Of a stretch of DNA of 64,000 nt, positions 1 through 9,700 are shown piece by piece (position 1 is the first letter of the stretch; each line of letters begins with the position of its first letter). The translations under genes and the position numbers were made by a program. This stretch comes from Gordonibacter pamelaeae 7-10-1-b. Lineage in GTDB: Bacteria; Actinomycetota; Coriobacteriia; Coriobacteriales; Eggerthellaceae. The DNA is taken from the NCBI RefSeq assembly GCF_000210055.1, contig NC_021021.1, forward strand, positions 3,536,289 to 3,600,288, read 5' to 3'. The notes beneath the pieces are model-generated. The model worked only from the letters and a program-made list of their open reading frames with translations, had not been told where the DNA came from and did not search any database.

Positions 1-421
1 GGCCACGGCCTACCCAACGTGGTGCCGTCGGGGGCTCCTCCTGCCCGGGGCCGCGTCTTGTTTCGCGTAGTCAGCGTCAAGCAGTGATGGAGCGTTTCCG
101 CAGGCCAGTCGTGTCACTCTTCGGTCGGTGGAAAATACTCTTCGAAAGTGACTACACGGCCTGTAGTCACCTCCGGCTACACGGTGACTACACGTTTTCC
201 GTGAGCGAAGAATGACAACAACCGCAGGTCAGGCACCATGTTGACTACACGAATTTGGGGTATGTTTCCATTGAGTGGGAATAGCAATAATACCTGCAAT
301 ACACTTGCAAAGACAGCCAGCTTGCACCCATGCGGCAATCCGGCATGGGTGCAAGCCTCATGCATGGGGGCAGATCACAACGCGTTGTCGTCATGTCATG
401 GCGTAAATCCGTCATGACATG
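1..421. other. non-coding lead region with short repeats
   Basis: I see no convincing gene in this stretch. It holds a cluster of the 11-mer GTGACTACACG (listed separately) and an inverted repeat TCATGTCATG (391-400) / CATGACATGA (413-422) that abuts the transposase remnant beginning at about 422. That inverted repeat could be an old insertion-sequence end or an operator; nothing in the sequence decides between them. Confidence 0.4.
148..251. repeat. GTGACTACACG repeat cluster
   Basis: GTGACTACACG occurs at 148-158 and 184-194, with a one-mismatch copy TTGACTACACG at 241-251. The first copy also forms a palindrome with TGTAGTCAC at 162-170 (5-nt spacer). Three direct copies plus one inverted copy within about 100 bp is more than expected by chance. 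Operator or element-end function is possible but not shown. Confidence 0.5.
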
Positions 422-814
422 ATGAATCCCAAGGAGATCCCGCCCGCCGCACGTACAATCCCCACATAACGCATGCACACGCCGCTCATGCACCTCGCCG
501 AGAACTCCGTCGTGGTGCATGACATGGAGTAAGCGCACAACGCCCCGATCAGGGAGACCGGATGCATAAGCGAGCCGTAAAGGGCCGATGTCCGCGACCC
601 GTAGTACCTGGAATGCATGTTGATGGTGAACAGCATGTGCTTGTGGCTGAAGCGCTGCATCTGGCGGTTCATCGGCACGGACACGAAGAACCTGCAATCG
701 TACCTGAACTGGTTCGTCTGCCTGTTCGGGGTTCGCCAGACCGAGGTAAGATGGCTGAAAACGGAAAGCGTCCGCCATTTGCTGATGTCCGACGCGCATT
801 ACCGCACGTCATGA
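422..814 (+). pseudogene. decayed IS1595/ISXO2-like transposase, C-terminal part
   Basis: One reading frame from 422 to 814 encodes a transposase-like C terminus interrupted by four in-frame stops (467, 530, 575 and 608 region). The intact last 65 residues, from about 617, contain a stretch of the type WRFIGTDTKNLQSYLNWF, which resembles the conserved end of IS1595-family DDE transposases. No intact catalytic core, start codon or flanking target duplication is visible. It is a fossil insertion sequence just upstream of hipBA. The family assignment rests on recalled resemblance and is moderate. Confidence 0.5.
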
Positions 815-859
815 TGCCCCTAGGAAGACCACACTCCTATACTGTCAGAGCGCATAATG

Positions 860-907
860 TTGCGAGAATATTGACTCGCACAATATTGCGAACTATCATA
901 ATCGCAA
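860..907 (+). promoter_or_regulatory. hipBA promoter with two HipB-type operators
   Basis: Two inverted repeats with identical geometry lie here: TTGCGA-N10-TCGCAC (860-881) and TTGCGA-N10-TCGCAA (886-907), with centres 26 bp apart. A sigma70-like promoter is embedded in them: -35 TTGACT (871-876), 17-bp spacer, -10 TATCAT (894-899). Occupancy of both palindromes would cover the promoter, the usual arrangement for HipB-type autorepression of the toxin-antitoxin operon that starts at 950. Confidence 0.75.
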
Positions 908-949
908 AATGATGCGAAAGAATAATTCACCCGAGATGGGAGGATATCG

Positions 950-1261
950 GTGGTCGACGCGCTGGAGATAGGCTACGCCATAAAGGACAGGCGCGCTGAA
1001 TTGGGGATGACCCAGGCCCAGCTGGCAGAGGCCGCGGGCGTGTCGAAGCGCTGCCTTTGGTCGTTGGAGCTGGGGCAGAACCCCGGCGTGCAGCTGGACA
1101 AGCTCATCGCCGTGCTCGGGGCCCTGGGGCTGGGGCTGGAGCTGACCGCCGGGAACCCCTCGGATGAGCCGCAAGCCGGGCAGTTGGGCATCAGAGAGCC
1201 TGCGGCTCGCGATGACGCCTCCGCAGGCGCTCTCTCCATCCTGACGGGAGGTGCGCGATGA
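950..1261 (+). CDS. hipB: HipB-type XRE antitoxin
   Basis: This 103-residue protein carries an N-terminal Cro/C1 helix-turn-helix (about residues 8-62, with MTQAQLAEAAGVSKRCLWSLE as the recognition part). In HipBA systems HipB neutralises the HipA kinase and represses the operon. The start is GTG at 950, preceded by a GGGAGG ribosome site at 938-943. Its 3' end overlaps the next gene by the ATGA motif, so the two are translationally coupled. The C-terminal tail after about residue 70 is low in recognisable features. Two matching operators lie directly upstream. Confidence 0.85.
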   Translation: MVDALEIGYAIKDRRAELGMTQAQLAEAAGVSKRCLWSLELGQNPGVQLDKLIAVLGALGLGLELTAGNPSDEPQAGQLGIREPAARDDASAGALSILTGGAR

Positions 1262-2556
1262 CGGCCTGCGTCCTCGACGTGCTCATCGCCGGCAAGCTCG
1301 CAGGAGCCCTTTCCCAGGACGGGGCCGACTCGCTTTCCTTCGCCTACGGGAGAAACTACCGCGGCGTTCCGCTGTCGTCGTCCATGCCACTTTCCACCAG
1401 GCCCTACCGGGACAAGGTCGTGCTGCCCTACCTCTGGGGGCTTCTGCCAGAGGACCCGGCCGTGAGAAGGCATGTCGCCGCCGACGCCGGCATCTCTCCC
1501 AACAACCCCTTCGCGCTCCTCGGCGTCATCGGCCTGGACTGCCCCGGCGCGGTGCAGTTCGTCCCCCAGGGTTCCGACGCCTGCCGCGATGAGCGCCTCG
1601 TTGCCGTGAGCGACGCCGAAATTGCCCGGAGGCTGGCCAAAGGCCGCCTGGATGGCGCCGGCTGGATCGCCGACGACGAGCATTGGAGCCTCGGCGGCCA
1701 GCAGAGCAAGTTCGCCTTGCGGCGCGTGGATGGCAGGTGGTACTCCTGCGAGGGCTCTGCGGCAACCACCCACATCCTGAAGAGCGGCGTGCGCGGACTG
1801 GCCCATCAGGCGCTCAACGAGTACGTCTGCATGCGGCTCGCGGCAAGCCTAGGCGTGCCTGCGGCAAGCGTCGAGTATCTGGAATTCGAGGGCGAGGGCG
1901 GCGTGGAGCCCGCCATCGTCATCGAGCGCTACGACCGCTTGGTCGAGGGGGACGATGTGACGAGGCTCCATCAGGAGGATCTCTGCCAGGCCCTGGGATG
2001 CCTCCCCGACAACAAGTACACCATGTACGGTGGGCCGAACTGCGCCGAAGCGCTGGGGCTTCTCACCTCGACCGGGCCCACCGCCCAGGCAAACGCCGCG
2101 GGCTTCCTGCAGATGCTCTTCCTCAACTACCTGCTCGCGGCGACGGACGCGCACGCCAAGAACTACTCCATCATGCTCGCCGCCGACGGGTCGCACAGGC
2201 TGGCGCCCATGTACGACGTGGCATCCATCGCCCCCTACGTCGAGGGGGCGAAGCTGAAGGTCAAGCCGCCCAAGCTCGCCATGTCCATCGGCGGCGAGAA
2301 CCGCGCGGGCCGTGTTTCGGCAAACGACCTCGCCAAGCTGGTCGAGCAGTGCGGCCTCGGACGATTCGGCATAACCGCCGAGGGCTGCCGCGACTTGCTG
2401 GCGCTCTACGCCGAAGAGATCCCCGGCAAGCTGGCCCGGGAGTTCGACGCTTTGGAGAAAACGGGGTCGGCCGACGCCGCCAGGGAGCTCAGGGGGCGCA
2501 TGGAGGAACCGATCGCGCAGCTGTGCGCAAGGTCGCTGAAAGGATTGGGGGGCTAG
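1258..2556 (+). CDS. hipA: HipA-type serine/threonine kinase toxin
   Basis: The 432-residue product has the HipA layout: an N-terminal subdomain (about 1-100), a glycine-rich nucleotide loop region around residues 143-155 (SLGGQQSKFAL), and the kinase catalytic segment DAHAKNYS near residue 297 followed by MYDVAS near 317. In the known family this kinase phosphorylates an aminoacyl-tRNA synthetase or another translation target and induces dormancy. Length is normal for the family (about 430-440) and the frame is intact. It overlaps hipB by 4 nt. I cannot tell the substrate from sequence. Confidence 0.88.
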   Translation: MTACVLDVLIAGKLAGALSQDGADSLSFAYGRNYRGVPLSSSMPLSTRPYRDKVVLPYLWGLLPEDPAVRRHVAADAGISPNNPFALLGVIGLDCPGAVQFVPQGSDACRDERLVAVSDAEIARRLAKGRLDGAGWIADDEHWSLGGQQSKFALRRVDGRWYSCEGSAATTHILKSGVRGLAHQALNEYVCMRLAASLGVPAASVEYLEFEGEGGVEPAIVIERYDRLVEGDDVTRLHQEDLCQALGCLPDNKYTMYGGPNCAEALGLLTSTGPTAQANAAGFLQMLFLNYLLAATDAHAKNYSIMLAADGSHRLAPMYDVASIAPYVEGAKLKVKPPKLAMSIGGENRAGRVSANDLAKLVEQCGLGRFGITAEGCRDLLALYAEEIPGKLAREFDALEKTGSADAARELRGRMEEPIAQLCARSLKGLGG

Positions 2557-2616
2557 GCCCCGTGCCGCTCGCGGCCAACTAGCGAATCATGGGGAACGGC
2601 CGATAAGAGAACGGAA

Positions 2617-2645
2617 GAGCCCCTCGGGATGACCCCGAGGGGCTC
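2617..2645. terminator. strong hairpin between hipA and the YraN-like gene
   Basis: GAGCCCCTCGGG (2617-2628) pairs with CCCGAGGGGCTC (2634-2645) around a short loop. The convergent genes on both sides (hipA on plus, YraN-like on minus) end within 100 bp. No long T tract follows on plus; on minus the downstream bases are T-rich (TTCCGTTCTCTT). It most likely serves both genes. Confidence 0.65.
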
Positions 2646-2679
2646 CCGGCCCTCCAGCGGGGGCCGGGATGGAGGTCGG

Positions 2680-3045
2680 TTACTCGACCCCGCAGCTGAA
2701 GGCGTTGATGTGGTGCCTCAGGAGTGCCCTGTCGGCGCTCACGACCAGCATGTCGATGATGTCGAAGCGGACCTGGATTTCGCCGTCGGGTGAGTTACCA
2801 GCGAGCCAGGAAGCCGCCGCGATCTCAAGGTCGCTGCGCTTGACCTTGCCACCCTCGAAGCCACCCTCGCCGTACTCGGTTGCGGTGACGTCGATGAAGA
2901 CCAGGGTGTCCTCGTCGTTGGCGACCAGATCGATCCGGGTTCCCTCGGGGGAAGTCCAACCGGCCTCGAGAAGCTCGTATCCCTTGCGCTCGATGAAGCG
3001 GGTGGCTGCCTTGACTGCCTTCTCCTGAAGTTCGAAATTGCTCAT
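2680..3045 (-). CDS. YraN-like (UPF0102) nuclease-fold protein
   Basis: This 121-residue protein has the YraN/UPF0102 pattern: an N-terminal helix with AATRFIERKGYELLEAGW, then EGTRIDLVANDEDTLVFIDV, which carries the acidic and hydrophobic strand residues of the PD-(D/E)XK nuclease fold. Members are thought to act on branched DNA, but their cellular role is poorly defined. The usual (E/V)xK catalytic lysine appears replaced in VFIDVTAT, so activity is uncertain. The ATG at 3045 is preceded by GGAGGT. It is a single gene and convergent with hipA. Confidence 0.7.
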   Translation of the reverse strand: MSNFELQEKAVKAATRFIERKGYELLEAGWTSPEGTRIDLVANDEDTLVFIDVTATEYGEGGFEGGKVKRSDLEIAAASWLAGNSPDGEIQVRFDIIDMLVVSADRALLRHHINAFSCGVE

Positions 3046-3783
3046 GATGACCTCCGTTTGTTCGTGGCCGGCCCCTTTGGCCTGCCTTGTGATCCGGAAG
3101 CCGCTCAGGTTCTGGCCGAAGGCAAGGAGTGAAGCGAAAACCCGTCAGGGCCCGAGTTTTGCGCAGCAAAAGTTTTTCGCGCCTTGCCCGAAGAGCCTGG
3201 TTCTGAGCGAGCGTGGCGAAGCCAAGGAAGGCGAAGGAGGGCGTCCCGGCATAGGGGGGTTCTGCGCAATGGATTCAGTAGTCTGGACGGCCTGCCTGCT
3301 ATGAGCGTGAATTTGAGCTGAAGACGGTTGGACCGAACGAGGCAACCAGAGTGATTGACTGCATGACGATAACTTGGTTTCATCGGCCATTGCCATAGGT
3401 GGGTTCAATTCGAGGGTTGGCAAGGTCGCGCGAAGAGTTTGCAACAGCATGCTGACTCAGCGACAAAACCAGAAACATTCCCTGCTTCTTCATCGACTTG
3501 CACGTGAGCACTAAGGGCACTTGTCGCCACTCGCCTTCATTGCGGGAGCTATACCGACCGGGCTGGTCCTGCGGAAGCCAATGGCTTAGGTCTCCCCGCG
3601 GCTCTTTCGTGCGAAAGGCCGCTCCTCATGATTCGCTCTCAAGCCCGCCGCCCCGCTAATCCAACGGGTGGGCGGGCTTGCCCCCTCCACTGTCCAATAT
3701 GCGGATACGCCAACCACCTGCAACTATTTACGATACAAATGAGCTGTTATTAGACGATAGCTAAGGACTTCGCCCTGGTCAGT
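3046..3783. other. non-coding region with stem-loops
   Basis: No convincing gene is present. Structures seen are a stem GCGGC..CTTTCG-TG-CGAAAG..GCCGC at about 3598-3622 and a stem AAGCCCGCC (3641-3649) / GGCGGGCTT (3671-3679) with no T tract. ATACAAATG at 3733-3741 is an inverted half copy of the operator at 3794-3802. A structured RNA cannot be excluded, but no family consensus (tmRNA, SRP, RNase P, 6S) was recognised on either strand. Confidence 0.4.
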
Positions 3784-3808
3784 GATATACTTTCATTTGT
3801 ATTGCATT
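3783..3808 (+). promoter_or_regulatory. RHH-hsd promoter with 15-bp operator
   Basis: An extended -10 element TGATATACT (3783-3791) is followed after 2 nt by CATTTGTATTGCATT (3794-3808). The position overlaps the expected transcription start, typical of a repressor site. Exactly the same 15 bases occur in inverse orientation at 32169-32183, in front of the paralogous RHH gene that heads the second restriction operon. No good -35 box is seen. Confidence 0.7.
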
Positions 3809-3834
3809 CCGCAAACAGAATGTAAGGAATGACG

Positions 3835-4044
3835 ATGAGCTACAAGGAACTGATTAAGAGCGGTGTCGACGCGACCGACATCCAGCAGTACCTGGTCGAT
3901 GGCGAGATGACAGCCATCACCATTCGCATCCCAAAGAACCTTCGAGATAGCGCCAAAGAGGCCGCGGAGCTTCGCGGTATGAGCTTCAGCGCGTTGATCC
4001 GCAAGTGCTTGATCGACGAGCTTTCTAATGTTGAGAGGGGCTAG
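3835..4044 (+). CDS. ribbon-helix-helix regulator heading the type I R-M operon
   Basis: The 69-residue protein has a short N-terminal arm and a CopG/Arc-like core (MTAITIRIPKNLRDSAKEAA followed by MSFSALIRKCLI). Start 3835 is chosen because TAAGGA (3823-3828) is 6 nt away, whereas the ATG at 3829 abuts it. Its stop is 1 nt before the hsdM start, so it is in the restriction operon. A close paralogue (31937-32149) heads the other restriction operon and shares the LVDG...RIP...LRDAAKE...LRGMSFSA pattern. Likely role: autorepressor or timing controller; an antitoxin role is less likely because no small toxin follows. Confidence 0.75.
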   Translation: MSYKELIKSGVDATDIQQYLVDGEMTAITIRIPKNLRDSAKEAAELRGMSFSALIRKCLIDELSNVERG

Positions 4045-4045
4045 C

Positions 4046-5626
4046 ATGGCCAATACCACTAAGGAGCAACAGAGGGCGGAACTGCATAAGACAATTTGGT
4101 CCATTGCAGATGACCTGCGCGGCAGCGTTGATGGCTGGGACTTCAAGCAGTACATCCTCTGCACGCTGTTCTATCGTTTTGTCAGCGAGAACCTTTGCAC
4201 CTATCTTGCCGAGCAAGAGGGCGATGCTTCTTTTGACTATGCCTCCATGTCTGATGATCAGGCCGAATGGGGCCGCGGGGAGACTGTCAAGGAGAAGGGC
4301 TTCTTCATCCTTCCGAGCGAGCTCTTTTGCAACATCCTCAAGCACGTTGACAAGGATGGCATGCGCTTGACGGAGGATGGGCAGGACCTCAATGAGCTGC
4401 TTTCCCAGACATTTAAGAATATCGAGGGCTCTGCCGTTGGCACGGAATCTGAGGGCGACCTCAAGGGTCTTTTCGACGATATGGACGTCAACAGTGCCAA
4501 GCTTGGCAACTCCGTCATCGAGCGTAACAAGAAGCTCGTTAAGCTAATTTCAAAGATTGGTTCGCTAGATTTTGGCGGAGCATTCCAAGACAACTCCATC
4601 GACGCCTTTGGCGATGCGTACGAGTACCTCATGACTATGTATGCCTCCAACGCCGGCAAGTCCGGTGGCGAGTTCTTCACCCCGCAGGAGGTGGGCGAGC
4701 TTTTGGCGCGTATCGCCATCGGCGATCGCAAGAGCGTGAATAAGGTGTACGATCCTTGCTGCGGCAGCGGTGGACTGCTTCTTAAGTTTGCAAAGATCCT
4801 GGGTAAGGAAAACGTGCGCAACGGCTATTTTGGCCAGGAGATCAACCTGACCACATACAACCTGGCGCGTATCAACATGTTTCTGCACGATGTGAACTTC
4901 GATAAGTTCGATATCGCGTTGGGCGATACCCTCAAGGAACCTGCCCATTGGGACGATGAGCCGTTCGATGCCATCGTTTCGAATCCCCCATATTCGATTA
5001 AGTGGGAAGGCAAGGCCAATCCGCTTAACATCAATGACGCACGCTTTAGCCCCGCAGGCGTCTTGGCGCCTGCTAGCAAGGCGGACCTTGCCTTCACGAT
5101 GCATATGTTGAGTTGGCTTTCCACTGAGGGCACGGCTGCCATCGTCGAGTTTCCCGGCGTGCTCTACCGTGGAGGTGCCGAGGGCAAGATTCGCGACTAT
5201 CTGGTGCGCAACAACTTCGTTGAGGCGGTTATTCAGCTTCCTGCTGACCTGTTCTTCGGTACCACCATCGCCACCTGCATCATCGTGCTCAAGAAGAACA
5301 AGACCGCAAGCGATGTGCTGTTCATCGATGCGAGCGAGCAATTTGAGCGCCGTGATTCCAAGAACAAGCTGATGCCGGCGAACATCGAGCGCATCATGGC
5401 TGCCGTCAGCTCGCGCGAGGAAGAGGAGCATTTCGCCAGGTGCGTCGCCAATGACGAGGTCTTGGCAAATGATGCGAACCTGTCCGTCAGCTCGTATGTC
5501 GAGAAGAAGGATGAGCGCGAGGAAATCGATATTGCCGAGCTCAACGCCGAGATCACCCGCATCGTTGCGCGCGAGGACGAGCTGCGCCGCAAGATCGACG
5601 CCATCGTCGCAGATTTGGAGGCCTAG
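4046..5626 (+). CDS. hsdM: type I restriction enzyme, methyltransferase subunit
   Basis: HsdM is the N6-adenine methyltransferase subunit that joins HsdS to protect host DNA. The 526-residue protein has the N-terminal HsdM helical domain ([20 protein letters not shown] near residues 31-50), [10 protein letters not shown] near 207, the AdoMet motif DPCCGSGG near 235 and the catalytic NPPY near 312. Start 4046 follows GAGAGGGG. The ATG at 4028 would overlap the RHH gene and is not preferred. The next gene begins 2 nt after its stop. Confidence 0.93.
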   Translation: MANTTKEQQRAELHKTIWSIADDLRGSVDGWDFKQYILCTLFYRFVSENLCTYLAEQEGDASFDYASMSDDQAEWGRGETVKEKGFFILPSELFCNILKHVDKDGMRLTEDGQDLNELLSQTFKNIEGSAVGTESEGDLKGLFDDMDVNSAKLGNSVIERNKKLVKLISKIGSLDFGGAFQDNSIDAFGDAYEYLMTMYASNAGKSGGEFFTPQEVGELLARIAIGDRKSVNKVYDPCCGSGGLLLKFAKILGKENVRNGYFGQEINLTTYNLARINMFLHDVNFDKFDIALGDTLKEPAHWDDEPFDAIVSNPPYSIKWEGKANPLNINDARFSPAGVLAPASKADLAFTMHMLSWLSTEGTAAIVEFPGVLYRGGAEGKIRDYLVRNNFVEAVIQLPADLFFGTTIATCIIVLKKNKTASDVLFIDASEQFERRDSKNKLMPANIERIMAAVSSREEEEHFARCVANDEVLANDANLSVSSYVEKKDEREEIDIAELNAEITRIVAREDELRRKIDAIVADLEA

Positions 5627-5628
5627 CT

Positions 5629-6273
5629 ATGAGCAAGATTGACGAGCTGATTGAGCGCCTCTGTCCTGATGGGGTGGAATATAAGAAACTTTCATGTCTT
5701 GCAAGTTATGCAAGAGAGAGAATTGCCGCAAGTGACTTGGAACCAGGTTCGTATGTTGGCGTTAACGAACTTCTGCAAGAGTATCGTGGCCGCAGCTATG
5801 AAGTTCACGTTCCGTCAGAGGAAAAATGCATCTCGTATAGGCCGGGAGACGTGCTTCTTGGCAATATCCGCCCGTATCTGAAAAAGATGTGGTTGGCTGA
5901 TTGTTTCGGGGGGACGAATGGCGATGTCCTTGTTATTCGCGTCTGCGACGCTGCACAGTTGAGTCCGCGTTTTTTATGGCAGGTTTTGGCAGGTAGAGCT
6001 TTCACGGAATACAACATTTCGCATTCGAAGGGCGCAAAAATGCCGCGCGGCGACAAAAAGGCAATCATGGATTTTTACATCCCTGTTCCGCCGATAGAAG
6101 TGCAGGAAGAAATCGTCCGAGTGCTAGACTCCTTCGCGGAGCTGGAGGCGGAGCTGGAGGCGGAGCTGGAGGCGGAGCTGGAGGCGCGCAAGCGCCAGTA
6201 CGCCTACTATCGCGATCGACTCTTGACCTTTGAAGAGAGAGAGAGAGAGAGTAAGGTGGGTCACGTTAGGTGA
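5629..6273 (+). CDS. hsdS: type I specificity subunit, first half (truncated by (AG)9)
   Basis: This frame encodes 214 residues: one target-recognition domain (about 1-165) and the central conserved helix with four AELE repeats, then [14 protein letters not shown]. It ends prematurely just after an (AG)9 run at 6234-6251. Gain of one AG, or loss of two, would fuse it to the frame ending at 6793 and give a normal two-domain HsdS of about 388 residues. Half-size HsdS proteins of some systems dimerise and still work, so the present product may be functional with a symmetric target. It follows hsdM by 2 nt. Confidence 0.85.
   Translation: MSKIDELIERLCPDGVEYKKLSCLASYARERIAASDLEPGSYVGVNELLQEYRGRSYEVHVPSEEKCISYRPGDVLLGNIRPYLKKMWLADCFGGTNGDVLVIRVCDAAQLSPRFLWQVLAGRAFTEYNISHSKGAKMPRGDKKAIMDFYIPVPPIEVQEEIVRVLDSFAELEAELEAELEAELEARKRQYAYYRDRLLTFEERERESKVGHVR
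6136..6183 (+). repeat. four 12-bp repeats in the hsdS spacer helix
   Basis: GCGGAGCTGGAG is repeated exactly four times, encoding (AELE)4 in the long helix between the two recognition domains. In EcoR124-type enzymes, gain or loss of a 12-bp repeat coding a four-residue unit (TAEL) changes the length of the non-specific spacer in the DNA target. The same geometry here predicts variable spacing of the recognised half-sites. Confidence 0.85.
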
Positions 6274-6793
6274 TATAGCATCTATGAAAGCCGGCAAAGC
6301 TATAGCTGCTTCGAAAATTACAGAGTGCGCGAATTCTGTGAGTTCTGTGAGATGCTTTGGGGCTAATGGCCTGCGCGGGTATGTGCCTCGATCGAATCAA
6401 TCCGGAAACGCAGTTTTGATTGGTAGGCAAGGCGCCTTGTGCGGGAATGTGTACTTTGTGGATGGCGACTACTATGCCACTGAACACGCCGTTGTTGCTG
6501 CCCCACGTGAAGGAGTTGATTGTTGTTATCTGTTTTATGCACTTGCAGCGGCTAACTTAAATCAGTTTAAGACTGCGGGCGCCCAACCGGGGCTTTCGGT
6601 TGAGAGGCTTAAAAAAGTTAAGGTGGCGCTTCCCGATGTGGAAACGCAACGCCGAATTGCTAAGACTCTCGAGCAGTTTGATGTTCTCATCAACGACATC
6701 TCCCAGGGTCTTCCTGCGGAGATTGAGGCGCGGCGTAAGCAATATGCTTACTACCGTGACAAGCTCTTGAGCTTCAAGGAGAAAGTCGCATGA
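6230..6793 (+). CDS. hsdS: type I specificity subunit, second half (out of frame)
   Basis: These 187 codons hold the second recognition domain ([16 protein letters not shown] onward) and the second conserved helix ending [19 protein letters not shown], the internal repeat expected of HsdS. The frame is offset from the first half by the (AG)9 tract. The only early start is TTG at 6230 without a ribosome site, so it is probably expressed only when the tract length restores the frame, or weakly by reinitiation. It overlaps hsdR by ATGA. Confidence 0.75.
   Translation: MKRERERVRWVTLGDIASMKAGKAIAASKITECANSVSSVRCFGANGLRGYVPRSNQSGNAVLIGRQGALCGNVYFVDGDYYATEHAVVAAPREGVDCCYLFYALAAANLNQFKTAGAQPGLSVERLKKVKVALPDVETQRRIAKTLEQFDVLINDISQGLPAEIEARRKQYAYYRDKLLSFKEKVA
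6234..6251 (+). repeat. (AG)9 dinucleotide tract in hsdS
   Basis: There are nine uninterrupted AG units. The first hsdS half reads in frame 1 and the second half in frame 2 across the tract. Ten or seven units join them as ...[17 protein letters not shown]. This is a classic slipped-strand phase-switch layout, observed here in the truncated state. Confidence 0.85.
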
Positions 6794-9700
6794 GCGAGAT
6801 AAACTACGAATACACGAGCGTGCCTGAGCCAGAGCTCGGGCCCTCTTTGGCTGATGAGCTTTCAGGTAGTATCGACTTCGACGTCATGGCGTTTGGCGGT
6901 CAGGCTACGGTGTGCTCGACGCTGCCCAAGCAGCAGCGTCGCTCGTCCGCTTATCAGTCGGAAGCGCAGCTCGAGGACGCCTTTGTAAAACAGCTCTGCC
7001 GACAGGGCTATGAGCGTCTTGTTGTTTCTAGCGAAGAGGAGCTCATCGCCAATCTTCGCGCGCAGCTGGAGGCCCTAAATCACATTAGCTTCTCCGACAA
7101 GGAATGGGTGCGCCTGTTCAAGGGTTGGATCGCTGCAGACAACGACGGCATTGTCGAGAAGACGCACCGCATTCAGCGAGACCATGTCTATGCACTTCGC
7201 ATGGATGACGGCTCAGTTCGCAACGTTTCCCTCATCGACAAGCGCAACGTGCACAACAATCGCATGCAGGTGATGAATCAGTACGCTCAGCAGGGAAGCT
7301 ACGACAACCGCTATGACGTGACGGTGCTGGTGAATGGCCTACCGCTCGTGCACATCGAGCTCAAGCGTCGCGGCGTCGCTATCCAAGAGGCATTCAACCA
7401 AATCGAGCGCTATCAGCGTGACAGCTTCTGGTCCGGCTGCGGGCTGTACGAGTATGTGCAAATCTTCGTCATCTCCAACGGCACGCATACCAAGTACTAC
7501 TCCAACACCACTCGTTTCTCTGCTATCGAGGAGCGTGCTGGCAAGAAGACGCGTGGCAAGAAGAGCTCGAACAGCTTCAAGTTCACCAGCTGGTGGGCTG
7601 CAGCTGACAATATGCCCATCTACGACCTCGTGCCCTTCACTGCGACTTTCTTCGCCAAGCACGCATTGCTCAACATCCTCACGAAGTACTGCGTCTTTGA
7701 CGTTGAAGAGAAGCTGCTCGTCATGCGCCCGTATCAGATCGTGGCTACGGAGCGCATCTTGAACCGCATTCTCGTCAGCGAGAACAACAAGGACATGCTC
7801 GGCACCCTGCGCGCCGGCGGCTACGTGTGGCATACCACGGGATCGGGCAAGACGCTGACCAGCTTCAAGACGGCGCAGCTCGCCAGCCAGATGGAGGGCG
7901 TGGACAAGGTCATGTTCGTCGTGGACCGCAAGGACCTCGACTATCAGACCATGCGCGAGTACGACCGCTTCGAGAAGGGCGCGGTTGACGGCAGCGAGTC
8001 CTCCACGGTGCTTGCAAGGCAGCTTGCCAACCCTGACTGCCGCATCCTGGTGACCACTATCCAGAAGCTCGCCTGCTTTATCAAGAAGAACAAGGGGCAT
8101 GAGGTCTATGCGCAGCATTGCGTCATCATCTTCGACGAGTGCCATCGCAGCCAGTTTGGCGAGATGCATGCGTCCATCACCAAGCACTTCAAGAACTACC
8201 ATCTGTTTGGCTTCACGGGCACGCCGATCTTCGCCGACAACGCCGGCAGCGGGCGCAATTTCAACTTGCGTACTACCGAGCAGGCCTTCGGTGACAAGCT
8301 GCATACCTATACTATCGTGGATGCCATTCGCGACGAGAACGTGCTTCCCTTCCGCGTGGATTACATCCAGACCATACGAGAGCGCGATCAGTACGAGGAC
8401 CAGAAGGTCTACGACATCTACCGCGAGGGAGCCTACAAAGCGGCGGCCCGCGTTGATTTGGTGACCAACTACATCCTCGACCACTTTGCTCAGAAGACCA
8501 AGCGCAGCCACGGTTATTCCCTTAAGGGCACGCGCGTCATGGGCTTTAACTCCATCCTTGCCACTGCGAGCATCGATATGGCCAAGGTGTACTACACCGC
8601 TTTCAAGCGCATTCAGGAAGAGCGCGGCGGCGAGAGGCTGAAGGTGGCGATCATCTACAGCTTTGGCCCTAACGAGGCCGACGACGGCTGCGGTCTGCCC
8701 GACGAGAGCTTCGATGTGGAGAGCTTGGACACGCCGAGCCGAGACTTTCTTGCAGATGCCATCGCGGACTACAACGCGATGTTCTCCACGAGCTTCGACA
8801 CGAGTTCCCAGGGCTTCCAGAATTACTACAAGGACCTGTCTGATCGCATGAAGAAGCGTCAGGTGGATTTGACCATCGTGGTCAACATGTTCCTGACGGG
8901 CTTTGACGCCACGACGCTTAACACGTTGTGGGTTGACAAAGACTTGCGTGACCATGGTCTCATCCAGGCGTTTAGCCGCACCAATCGCATCCTCAATTCT
9001 GTGAAGACCTATGGCAATATCGTCTGCTTCCGCAATCTTGAGGACCGCGTTAACCACGCTATTAGCCTCTTTGGCGACAAGGAGGCCGGCGGCGTTGTGC
9101 TGCTCAAGCCGTACGCGGAGTATCTGGGCGAGTACCGCGAGCGTTTGGCTCAACTGCGCGAGCAGTTCCCTTTGGAGTCGGTTCTCAACGGCAACGCTCT
9201 TTTGGGCGAGGAGGCCGAGAAGGCTTTCATCCGCCTGTTTGGCGTGATTCTGCGTCTGCGCAACATCCTTACGGCTTTTGATGACTTTGCAGCAGACGAC
9301 ACGTTGAACCCACGTGATGAGCAGGATTATCGCAGCGTGTATACGGACCTGTACCAGAAGTGGCGCAAGCAAAAGGAAGACGCCACGATCATCAACGACG
9401 ACCTTGTCTTCGAGGTCGAGTTGTTGAAGCAGGTTGATATCAACATCGACTACGTGCTGATGCTCGTGCAGAAGTATCACGATTCGAACTGCACCGACAA
9501 GATGATCATCGGGGACATCGAGCGTGCGATTGGCGCGAGCTATGAGCTGCGCAATAAGAAGGACCTCATCGAGGCATTCATCGACAGCCTGGATTCTAGC
9601 AACGATGTCACTGCCGACTGGGAGAAGTACCTGGCAGAGGCCAAGGAGCGCGAGCTTTCTGCCATCATCGAGGAGGAGGCTCTGGATGATATGGCAACGC

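Noticed and set aside
3598..3679. Possible structured RNA or terminator upstream of the RHH gene
   Set aside because: Stems are real, but there is no T tract and no match to a known RNA consensus on either strand.
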